Below are positions 18,958 through 30,600 of a DNA stretch of 64,000 bases, one piece after another. The stretch's first letter is position 1. Each line of letters opens with the position of its first letter. The translations under genes and the position numbers were made by a program. Source of the stretch: Oscarella lobularis (taxonomy: Eukaryota; Porifera; Homoscleromorpha; Homosclerophorida; Oscarellidae); NCBI RefSeq assembly GCF_947507565.1, contig NC_089191.1:1116001-1180000 (forward strand), written 5' to 3'. Under the pieces are notes generated by a model. It did no database searches. It was not told where the DNA came from and saw only the letters and a program-made list of their open reading frames with translations.

Positions 18958-19830
18958 ACGCTATTTTTGTACGGGTGTCTTGTTTTTATTCTCCTTGAAT
19001 TTTTCAATTTTTATTGCTGCACGAAGCTGTAGATCGAATCTCCGTTAGTGTGAGCATAGATGTCTCTTCCTTTATCTATCGGGTGTGAGTGAACGCGTAC
19101 TGTACATACAGTAGGGAAGTACAGTATTCGTTTTTGTTATGCGCACGCTCAACAAAGATGCCACGCGAAAAGCGCCACATCAGTTTTCTCTGCGTTCCGT
19201 TCGTCGTTCGTCTTTTTCATCGTTGGCGTGAGCGTTTCCGAAGTGGTACCTAGGTGTACTGCTTGGATTCGTGGACGCCAATTGCCAATTGGTAAGCAGA
19301 CAACCGCACGCATTCCGCTCTCGCGTTTTGCACCATCGAACGGCACGAAAACTGACGTACGACGTGACGACGTGCCAAGTGCACGCGCGTAGCGTTATAC
19401 TCGCATCCATTCGCCTTTCGGCGATCCCTCGCCGCGTGCACCCGAATTTCCTTTTATTTCATTCGCTTCTTCTTTTTTTTAGTTTTGTGAAGAAGGAGCA
19501 GCGCATCGACCAGGTTCGCACCTTGGGGCCCCCAGTAGGCGTAGGGGGCGGGGCCCTCTGCAACATACGCCTGTCCGATACTGCCCGCGCTCGCGGGCAT
19601 AGAAAATTTTCGTCAGTCTAATCGTTTGGTCTGATCGTGTAATCGAGGGCGGGTTGGGGTTCTCGAGTGAGGGCGGGTGTCAAGGCAGCGCACGAAGCCC
19701 ACGTGCGTATGTTGCAGAGAGTGTACGTAGCGGGACAACAAGTCGGTATAGTGTCGCGTGCTTGGTTTGCATCACTGCGTTAGTTTTCACGGGTCCCCTC
19801 CCTTACATTAGGGTTTAGTTGGCGGCTGCT
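18935..19830. repeat. Dispersed ~0.9-kb repeat block, copy A
   Basis: It matches 49267-50137 nearly throughout, with small indels. It begins inside the last codons of the rhamnosidase gene and ends at GGCGGCTGCT, exactly where the kinase fragment is cut. It holds a 31-codon ORF (19158, MPREKRHISFLCVPFVVRL...) with one residue change between copies, a hairpin-prone GC-rich part (ggggcccccagtaggcg ... ggggcggggccc) and gcccgcgctcgcgggc. No transposase is visible. Confidence 0.8.
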
Positions 19831-20575
19831 ATTCTTCGTAAGGCGGACACCTAGTCATGATTTCCCAAAAAACAATGCCGAAGCTAAAAGGTCAATAAAG
19901 GTAGGACACTAAGAACCCCAATCATACCTATACACATCTGCAGGTGTACCGTAGGCTTGTTTTAAAAGAATTTCCGGAGCGCACCAATACAACGTTCCTA
20001 TGTGCCACACCGTCATGCAATTCTCCGGCAAAAGGTCTTCCTCAAGAAGTTTGCCTGAACTTCCGTTTTCACTGTTGCTTGCAGAACGTCTTTTCTTTGG
20101 ACGAAGAGGTTCTCCTTCCTGAATCAACAATTTTGCGCATCCAAAATCAGCGACTTTGACGACCCAGTTTTTATCTACTAGCAGGTTTGCGGTTTTCAAA
20201 TCGCGGTGATTTCTTGGGCGCTTCAAATTGTGGAGATATTCCATTCCAAGCGAAACATCAAAAGCAAACTGACATTTTCTCCTGAAAGTGACAAGATTGG
20301 GAGAGCGGTAGAGAATGTTTCTTAGCGATCCTCTTTTGACGTATTCCAACACCAAGAACGGATCATTGGATTTTTCAAACCTACCAGCACCGAAAAATTT
20401 AACGATATTTTTGTGGCTCAGAAGAGACATCACTTCAATTTCTCGAATGAATTCGAGGAGAACTGTCTTGTCTATCTCTGCAATATCCATCTGCAAGTTT
20501 TTGACAGCAACGTATTTCATTCCTCGATACGTCGCTTTGTACACTTCGCTAAAGCCACCACGACAATCCCGATCG
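19829..20575 (-). pseudogene. TKL-type protein kinase domain fragment, truncated at both ends
   Basis: Exon 1 (20575-19928) covers the glycine-loop end GGFSEVYKATYRG, the VAIK-equivalent KYVAVK, the alphaC Glu in EFIREIEVMSLL, catalytic HRDLKTANLL, DFGCAK, a long activation-loop insert and WCAPEIL. A 44-bp intron (19927-19884) leads to SFGIVFWEIMTRCPPYEE, which then hits TAG at the junction with the repeat block. The N-terminal glycine loop start and the C-lobe helices are missing; a stop lies just upstream of GGFSE. Known catalytic residues are intact, so the source gene was probably an active MAPKKK/TKL-like kinase. Confidence 0.8.
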
Positions 20576-20596
20576 ATTCATAATCAAATACTTAAA

Positions 20597-21270
20597 ATGA
20601 TAGAGAACCTACGTGATGCATTGAAGCTTGCTGTAGACTCTGACGTCCGCAACGCTCTGGTGAAGACCCTCGATCATTATAAATCGCAGGAGTTTTAATT
20701 AATAAATACGCTTATTGTGGGCCATGCAATTCCCTCCCTTTCCTTCCTTCCCTCTCCATGCAGCGTTTTGAACTGGAGTGCCAGCGTACGTTGCCAGCTC
20801 ACGTACAAACACGTATGGTCACAAAGACAATGAACGAATTTCTTGGTCAGAGTAGTCGAGACGTCGTCCGTGGCGTTGCTACTATTGCCGTCGCACGTGA
20901 TCGACGCTCTCGAGTCCCTGGCTGGTCGTCCACGCTTGAGGGGAGAGGGATCGAGAAGACGTCGGCGCTTTTTCTCGCTCGATCGTTACCCCAGACGAGC
21001 GCGAGGCCCGTTCCGTGCCATCGGTAGATTTGGAAGAAACATATGATGACGATGACGATGACGAGCGAGACGACGGGAAGGAGAAAATTCGGCTGTCGAT
21101 TCGGCGAGCTTTTTCGGCTTCTTCTTCTTCCTGACGTTTTACTGATATCTCGAATTCTTTTTGTGGCTACGCTATTTGGTACGAGGAAGCACGTACGCTA
21201 GAAGGACACGGAGAAGACCCTGGAGAATACGACGAGTTTTTCCGCGCGCTAAAACCTGACCAAAAATTAG
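20597..21270 (+). other. Unassigned region with possible coding fragments
   Basis: Three stretches look weakly protein-like but are not connected by good splice sites: MIENLRDALKLAVDSDVRNA...(20597-20698), an acidic run VDLEETYDDDDDDERDDG near 21020, and WYEEARTLEGHGEDPGEYDE near 21180, which ends at a possible donor. No family is recognised; this may be a decayed gene. Confidence 0.25.
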
Positions 21271-21377
21271 TGAGTAAATGAACGTTCAAGTTACGCTACA
21301 CATAACGCATTAGTGATAAAGCAGACGAAACAAATAAACGTGGAACAGACACACGAACTGCCTTTTTGCTGAGGACT

Positions 21378-21638
21378 TCACTTTTTCTTGTCCTTGAACG
21401 CAATAATGACAGCCAGTGCCACAAATACGATCACGCCAATCATAGCGAGCGTGCTCACTTCCCATTCATGCAGACAGGTTTGCTGAGAAACTAATGAATT
21501 ATCTTTAGCAATTTCTTCTACGCTGTGGATTTTGTCTGATTTCTGACCAATCGCAGCGGAATAATAATGCGCAGTATGTAATTGATACGAACCCACAACG
21601 GGGCACGTCACCCCATCCACGCCGCATACACCAATCAA
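21378..21638 (-). other. PKHD1L1: PKHD1L1 last exon: transmembrane helix and cytoplasmic tail
   Basis: Extracellular Cys-rich end, then TLAMIGVIVFVALAVIIAF and the tail KDKKK before the stop. The tail is very short compared with the extracellular part. Confidence 0.85.
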
Positions 21639-24600
21639 ACAGTCGGTCTTCGGATGACACTCTCCTGCGACAGCGTATAAAAAAATCGTTCGCTCTTCTA
21701 CGCGGTTATATATAGACTACCGACCTGGCGACGATTCAAAAGCGACTCTGACACGAGACGATGATATGGGTTTTGTATTTCCCGTAAAGACGATCGTGAG
21801 CGTGTCGGCGCTCTGCCACAGGCCAAAATGACCGACGTTTGCTAACTCGGTTGGATAAATGGTAAGAATTTGACGGAGGTCAGTTTCTTGCGTTACAGCG
21901 GGCTGATTCGTTTTGTTCGAAAACGTCACGTTCACATGACGACCTTGTTCCATATGACTCGCGGAGAAATTCAAACCGATCACTGACAATCGATCACCCT
22001 GAAAGAGTTATTGCGTTATTTCAATAATAGACAAGAAAATGAGCTCGGCACCTTCACTGTCTTGAAAGTCTGCGTATCGCGTCTGCCTCTCCCAAATCCA
22101 GGCCTGCTTGTCACACAAGCACTGGCAGTCACAAATGTTGGAGTGTGATCGTTCACGGTGTGAATGACGATTTCTATCATGATCGTTGTCACAGCTGGAG
22201 GGTGTCCTGTGTCGCATATCCTCATGACAACCTATGAAGAATCAACCAAACGAGTGACGAAACGCGCAAACAGCGTCTCATTTGAAGACATACGTATCTC
22301 TTGAGTGGCACTGTTTCGTTGACAAACATTGTCGGTTCGTCCTCTTGATTGAAATAAAACAGGCGCCGAGCTAAGTCTAGCAGGACCTAATTCTGAAGAA
22401 TAGTACCGGAAATATCGCTAGCCCATTTAGTTACCGGCATATTGACATTTCCCTCGAATTTCAGCGTCTTCAAAGAATCGCCCACTATCATCTAAGAGCA
22501 AATGAAGAAAATGTCAATGCCCAGTCAGAAATTCTGCTCCTCGTACAGTCAGTCCTTCAGGAAGGTCTTTGATAAGAAACAGGTATTCTAGATCGTCAAG
22601 AAAACCCGGCGGATCCGACCTATGAGGAAAGAAGCTCTATCTACCTCTTTTGCATACTAGAGCGGTTAAGTACATTAGAGTAAATTCGACTCTCTTGATT
22701 AGATGATTTTCCGCGTCCGTCGCAATCAATCGATGAGGTGACGGAACGACGTACACTCCTTGCTGTTGTCCTTCTGTGAAATGCACTTGGGCTGCAGCGC
22801 CAAGGTTGAGGCGAATAGCGTCATTCGTGCTTTCGACTTGAATCGTTATATTGACCTGTTCGGACAAAGCATCCTTATCGTCTTTGACAGTGCAAATCAG
22901 TGACCGGTTTCCGATCGTCACTTCGTCTTTTTCATTCATATACTTCATAGAACGAACTGCCGTAAGGTATACGCTGACGTTTGCCAATCCAATCGCTTCC
23001 AAGCGGTACTGCGTTTGACCCAGTGATATGTATGTAAAATTTAGCCCATTTCCAGCGAGGTAGTCTTCGTCAATTTTCAATGTCTCATGGAAACTGTCAC
23101 GTAGTTCAGTAAAGTCACAACGGAGTCGAGTCATATTGACGCTGTCGATATCTCGCAATGTCGTCGTGCTAGGCGTCACTTCGACAGGTGCACCGTCTTC
23201 CTTGAAAACGACCGTATAGCGACGTGCCGCTTTGGAGGGAAGAGCTTCCGGATCAGAACTGGGATGAAATTGGAGGACAGGACGGCTGATAATCTAGAGC
23301 AACGAAAGCGAAATGTTTTCTCGTCTACATCGAGCAAATTTAGATAGCCCTACATTGATCGACGAAAGAGCAACGAGAGGAACGCCGTTGAAATTCATTT
23401 CAAATCTTCCAGACTCTACCACATCTTCAAGCTGATGCATGGCTTCGGAGAGTGACAAGGTACCAGGCGGATCGTACGGAGTCGAGTCTAGTATTGTTGC
23501 CATGCAGACAATGCTTCCCTCGCGAGCGTCAAGATCCACGACCCGGGAGGCGTGGATGTTGGCCGCCCTGGGTATTTCCGTCTGCAAGGCGTTCAAAAAT
23601 GCGTCGAGACCGTATTTTAGTACGGTCGATCTGAAGTCGCCTTGCAAAACAAAACTGATTGACGTCGAATCGAGCGAGTCGACGTCAGGAGCAACGACAG
23701 CGAATTTGTTTGTTTTTAGGATGTAACCACCGGGTTCAATATTGAGTTGAAGTTGAACTGCCTCAAGAGGACTGTCGATTCGAAGACCTGTAAAGTGGGC
23801 ATAACCCGAAGTAAATGATGCGGATGTTTGGCCTTCAAGGACAGCGCTATGAAACAGACAGAAAAGGTTTCCCTACTTAAATTTTCAAGTAATTGATACG
23901 TACCTGGCACTAGACGAATTTGCAATAGAAACGTTGCACGACCAAGGAACCGTCAAGCCCAAGTTTTCGACAGCATCGCCGTTGCTATCTTCAACCATAA
24001 CAGCAATGTACACCAAATGACTCGACTTTATCAATAAAAAATAAGATATAAAGTTCAACATAAAAAGATAGCAAACATCACCTTTCCATGAGGCTGATTC
24101 ATGACTTTTGCTCCAGCTGGTATCTGGAAGTTTAGCACAGAGAAATTTGCGGCGGGAGGCGCAACAACGGAACCAAGTGTCGGCACATCAGACTGGTCAA
24201 ACACGCTCTGCCCGTCGCCGAGAGTAAGGTTATCAAAGCCTGGTGGCACGACGGGAGCTGACGGAGGTGTAGGAACCTCAGCTGGAGCGACTGAAAACGA
24301 GACCAAGGATGCGTTGCCAAAATCAATCAACCCAGATTGCACCTAGCATATCACGAAAAATAGATGGCATCTCCGAAAGTGCCGTCGAAATGGTACCTGA
24401 TTAACTAAATCATTAGCAATTGAGTTTATGTTAGAAGCTGCTGCTGCCACATCTTGCCAATCAGACAAACTTTGCTGATACTGCGAAGAGGTCAGAAGAT
24501 AATCCGACGCAATGTCGTCAATGGGAGGAGCATCATCAGGCTATAAAGAAGAAAACCTCAATAGCGACTAACCTCAAGAAGCGTAATGCCTTACCTGAAA

Positions 24601-27600
24601 AAAGCCGGTAGGCAAGACGACGGGCACGACAGTATTATTATCCTTATAAAAAACAGAATGAAAATTTCAAGAAATTAATTCTAAACTCTGCAGCGTTTAC
24701 GGCGCTGTTGTCGTAGTCGTCAACCAGCCCTTGGCCGCCGTCGCTATCGATTTGTTCTGTAATGTTTGGGGCTTTCTCCTGCGTTATGTTCTGAGCAGGT
24801 TCGCTGCCAATTTCAAACGTGACGTCATATGTTTTCTGGCCGGCTCGCTTTCTGCGCACTAGAGTATCTTCAGCGATTACGTCGACAACGCGGATCATGC
24901 TCAGCGGTATCCTCAACACGAAGGCGAGATTTTGAACCAGGCTACTCGGATCAAAGAAGTTGTCGAGGCTGACGGCTAATTCGAAAGAGACTTGAACGAC
25001 GGGAGGAAGTATCACGTCAACAGGTTTGTCTCCTTTGACAATCTAAAGAAAACCAAATTGATGGAGCGCTATTGTAACAGTTACTACTGTGACGTGCGAA
25101 TATAGACATGTGCCGTCACTGCCACTTCGGGTAGATATCCATACCAAGTGAAGTACTTGACTGTTTCTATCAAAAAAATTGGCGCCGCTATGACTGGAAG
25201 CGAGTTTGGGAACAAATTGGGATTTCTCGGCACTTGTGAGAGCCTTGCCTTGCACGGCAAAATTCTCTGGCTCTAAAAAGATGCCGTCCTGCATAAACAC
25301 ACAAATATGAGTGTACGGAATGAAGTGAATCAGCCGCTAGTACCTTGTAAACGTCTTTGCGCCTAGGATTTTTGTACCAGATTGACAGTTTGATGCCTTC
25401 TCCGGGATGATCAGACGTCCCCTCGATGGCGTTCAGCAGATGAAAGCGGAAATGGCCTGGATTGGAGCCCGTAAACCACAGGTGATACTCCGTTCCCAGG
25501 GCGACGATCGTGTAGAAAGTCGATAGTCGCTTTAAACACGTGTAGTGCGTGCACCAACCTGAACATACGATAGAGCACAAAGGGACAATGTAGATAAACG
25601 CACCGTGATCCATCGGTCCGTTGAGCAAATCTGTATAGGGTCCGGTGCCAAGATCTCCTCCGTGCAATGCTATGGGCGAGATTCGTCTCGTTTCCGAGTC
25701 GGCGTCCATGCTCTCGACGATCAGCATCTGATGATTGATCTCTGAGCATCGATACGCATTCCACTCCTCTTCGAACTTGCACCCTCCTATAGGATTAGAA
25801 AAGTTTCTAAATAAGAATCTCGTTCAACCACCGTTTTTCGGAAAGATATCTCTGTCTATCACACCCATTCTCTCCCCGAGCAATGCCTCTACTCTGGACG
25901 ACGTCGCTCGCCTTGAGACGAGTTGTCGGATCGCTTTCGTCGTAAAGCATCGTTTCGGGAAGCCGATTGATGTAGTCGGCAAAGCGAAGTTCTGCCTGAG
26001 GAACAATAGATCCTCGTTTACCTCCAGTGGTTGTAACCAGCGTCCCGTCGAGGTCGTGCACAATAGAATGCTTCGGTCCGTCGCAATCCATGTCCACGCA
26101 ATCCTAGACAAAAAAGATAACACGCATCCATATTAGGAATAATATGACCGTCTCACTTCCTGAACGATCCACGCCGGATCGGGAGGATACATGTGTGCAA
26201 GTCGACTGCTAAGGACGTTGATCAGATTGGTCAATCGGAAATAATTCGGATGCATGGCGTCCGGCGACAGTTCGTTGTTTCCGATAGCAAACGCTTTTTT
26301 GCCGCACATGCTGGATTCGCTGACGAAATTCGCGAAGGTCGTGTCCGTGAAATTGACCAGGCCTCGAATAGCAGGATAACTTTTCGCTGTGCAAAAAAAG
26401 GCAAATATAAAATGCACCGCTGCGTTCAAAGTACTTACGTTTATGCCACGGTCCTGTGCCGTCCATCTTCCCTCTCTTTTTCGAAAACGTCGACATCATT
26501 ATGCCCAATTTGGCGGCGTCTGGTGTCGAGCAGACGCTTGGGCAGTGATTAGGCACCTGATCCATACACGGCTCCGCGTCCGTCGTTCCCACGATGAAAC
26601 TTCCATCGACTCTGACGCTTTTTCTCTCGAAGAAATGCTGCACCGGATCTGGCCCAAAAATGTTTAAGCAAAGTCCGGTGTGACCAACGGCCACCGCCAA
26701 CTCGCGGAAAGCGAGAGAGCTAGCCGTCCAGGCAAATACACCGTATTCCCACTGTCGAGCGGCAGTGAAGCCTCCCGCTCCGGTGCACGACTCGCTCAAG
26801 CCCATGACGACCAATCCTGTCATTCCGGTATGAGCAGAATTACCCCAAAACAAAGCCTAGACCATAAAAATATTCGCGTATACGACACTTTTCCTTTACG
26901 TCGTATACCTGACCGTCGCTAGGAGCAGCGCCGTCAACGCACGGTTCACCGGGATATATAAACCCGATTCTCTGATAGGCAGCAGCGACGTTGTCTCGTA
27001 TGATGTTTCCTGTTCCACTTATTTCAAAGGTCGCTGGGAAATCAACGGCGTGGTCATCAGCGGGACGGGCCACCTGAATACTCAACGTCCTCACGCCCAA
27101 ATTTCCCGTCACTTTGCTGTCATCCGCTCGAAGTTGGAAGGTAGGGCCAATCGATTGGTACACAACGTTATCGGAGAATTCAATTCCGTTCGTATTCAGC
27201 GCTCCAAACCCGGTATTGAATCCCGTGTGTATAGAGCTATGTCGTACGTACGAGCCGCCCATTCCCGATTTGCCGCTGAGAAAAACGACAGCGTATCGGG
27301 GATCCCGGTTGCTCGTGAACCCGCCTTGGCCGCAGTTCGAAAATTCGACGCCGTCAATGTAGGCTTTTCCGTATTGACGTAGCGGACCTTGAGGCAGAGC
27401 GCCGATGATTACTCGACAGCCAAAGCCGTGAACGGATATCGATGATTTATCGTCCTCGGCGCCGACGACGCGAACATTGCGAGAGAGAAGTCCAACTTCG
27501 GCGGCTAGTTTCTTGCTTTGCCAACGCGAGTGAGCGCTCGAGGCGTCGGCACCGCTCAGAAACGTCTCGACGTGGTGATCGAATTGAAGGGGTTTCGTCA

Positions 27601-30600
27601 GAGTGACTACGGCATCGACGACCGATTGAACGGTCACGATTTCCGTCTGCTCCGGATCGTACGTCGTCGACGTTACGACGAGCTGCTCGCCCGGTTTCCA
27701 ATCGGGAGACGCGTCCAAGTGCAGATCGGTGCTTCCGACCGTTGCAGTACGCTCGAGGTGCGTCCAATCAACGGTCCTCTGCGATCCGCGAAGAAATAGC
27801 TAAACGAGAAGAAAATATTCACTGAAAAGGCTAGCGATTCTAGTAAACGTGCCTCTCCGAATACGCCAATGGCTTTGGATCCAACGTTGAGATTGCGACC
27901 GTAACGAATTTCCTCTGTGTTTCTGTCGCCTTGCAGATTAATTGTCGCGCGGTGACTGAACGCGTTTTCTTTGTCTCCAACGTAAAATCTAGCGTTCGCT
28001 CCGAGAAGCAAAATCTAGCCAGAGAACAGAATATAGGACGACGATGGCTGACTGCAAGACGCGTCTCCTTACCCAGGTTGCATTGATGACGACGTCTTGT
28101 TGATCTTCGACTTGAAGTTTTCCAAGAATTTCAAGCTTGCTGACATTGACTTCCGGCACGTCCAAGTACATTTTCCATTTTTTCTCAATCACTACGTCGT
28201 CGCCGCTACTGGGCATCGCATTATTCGGCCAATGAGATGGATTACTCCATCGACGCCACGTCGATTCGTATTCTTCCTCTCCCCCAACGTCAGGTACAGG
28301 ACATCCGGACACAGGACACGGCTCTTTGGAAAATCTGTAGATTAGGTCAGATAGAGGTTGACTCTTCCCTTTGCCAGAAAGAATATACTCAACGGCCATA
28401 GTTTTGTTATCAAAATGCCATGATCTGGAAAGAGATTTCGTCTAGCAATTTTTCAACCGTTGCAAACTTACGTATGGTTGTCGGAGAAACGCAATCTTCT
28501 GCCTATGTCTTTCCTATTGTTTCCAACCTTGAAGTGATCAGGCTCCGTATCATACACCGCTTCAAGAATGACGGCGTCGTGCGGCTGAACGTTGTACAGG
28601 CTGGCGTTGAAGCTCGTTGCGTCCGTGTCCAGATGCGACGACAAGATGTACGCCAGAGTGTGACGGTTTTGGCTCGGAAATGTCAGCATGTACCCATATC
28701 TGTGAGTGAGACGACGACTCCGCCAGGGAACAAGCGAAGATCCGTGCTCGCTTTGAACAAGCACGCTTTTCCCCCAAAACGTTCTCTACGAAACATTGGT
28801 TAGTGAACAGCCTGCAAACCCGACTACCTAAATTCTCCTTTAACAAATTCCTGTTGATAACTTAACTTACCCACGGTTCTACTTGGTTCCAGGAAAAACG
28901 GAGAAGATCGACGTCTGATGTACACACAGATCCAGGTACTGCTTGATTCATGCTGAATTCCGGTCGGTGAGAGCACGAGTTGTTCGGAAGTAGACCGCTG
29001 GTCGGAGTGACCCAGTTGCCTTTCGCGCCTGACAAAGTGCCGTCTAAGTCGCGGAAAAGCACTTCGTGCTCCCATTGAAATCCAGCCTTGTGAAAGCGAG
29101 AGTTGTCCAAAAACGTGATGTTGTCAAACCAATACTGAAATCCTCCTTGGCGATATTCGCAGTGGGAGCACGCTCTCAAGCAACTTTGCTCATTGGAGTC
29201 AAATCGAGCGAACGTAACGTTAGACACGACTAGCAAACGCTGATTCGGCGTGCGAATTCCAGTCGTTTGGGGTCGACCTTGATTCGCAACAGTATGCGAA
29301 ATTATTAAAGTATCCTACATAATAACCAGATTCGATTCTACAAAACAAAACATTCTTTGTTGAACTGCACCTTTATACTTGGACCTCCCCACGTGCCGTG
29401 GGCTTCTTGTATTTCAATTCCGCTGTCTCGGTTGTCGGCAACTTTGAAGCCGACGATTTTAACGTGACCGATCTTAGAAAACTCGAGACCGTGAATTCCA
29501 TTAGAGTAGGTAACGAGATTCTCAAACACGGCATCGACGTCTCTTCCATTACAGCCAAACTCCTAAAATAAGCAAGGATTCGGTTGTAGCCTAAATCAGA
29601 GTTTTTCTGTACTTTCGGCGTATAACTCTCCCAAATACGTAGTCCAAATTCCGCATTGGTGTGAGCAACATTATCCCTAAAGACGCCCAAAGGAGTCTTA
29701 TTCGGACAAACGCTAGTCGTAGAAGAAGGACCAACCGGATAAGGATCGAGGTCATACCTAAAACAGCGGCAAAGCCGTTTGACTAAGGAAATGAAGCTTC
29801 TTTTCTAAGTTTACCAAAATCCGTAGGCTCGAGACCCGGCAGCAGCATTTCCTATTAGCGTATTATTCGGATTGGTAATCCAAAATGTAGCAGGAAGCTG
29901 GTCGGTATTCAGGAGGCTCGAAGAACCCTTTGTCACCAAACCGAGATTTCTTATGTAGTGATTTCCCGTTTCAATGCCGTCCTCCTAATGAAAAACACAC
30001 GGCTACCGTTTAGTACTACTACGACGACGGATTGCTGACGAGACGTACAATAAAAAACGTGTGCCCTTTGATGTTGTAAGCGACGTTTCCTTCGAAAAGC
30101 ATTTCGTGTACGCCGTGCGCTGTAATTGCGCGATTGTTCGAATGGTGAATGGCGCAGTGACGAACGTACGACCCATTCATCACGTCGCTAAGATGAAAGT
30201 GAACAGCGTATCGACCCAGCCGAAACGCTTGACCTCCTTGGCGAATCTCCACGTTCTCGAGCCTTCAGAAAAAAAAACCCGATAAATTCTCGCCTGTTTT
30301 ACAGCATCGTGGCTATTTTCGTACCTGATCGGAGTAGGGTCACTTCCGCCACGATGAATCATGATCTGCGATCCGTACTGATCTGCTCCCAACTCGTCGA
30401 GGCTGTCTCCCTCATAAAGAGAGCCTTGAACTATTACGTTGTGAGACAGCAGTCCAACCTCGGCTCTAAAGTCAAAAGCTCAAACCAGAAAATAGAATAG
30501 AAAACTATAATTACCTGATGTCAATGAATTGGCCATCTTCCAACACATCGGTGATTCCATAATGCGTAAAGTTAACGGAAACGTAAAGATGCAAGGTCTT

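Noticed and set aside
19158-19253. Conserved 31-codon ORF (MPREKRHISFLCVPFVVRL...) in both repeat blocks
   Set aside because: Only one residue differs between the copies, but the whole block is similarly conserved, so this does not show coding constraint.
19500-19620. Possible small structured RNA gene in the repeat block (ggttcgcacc resembles a B box; GC hairpins)
   Set aside because: No clear A box, cloverleaf or terminator was found; the two copies differ by indels within the putative structure.
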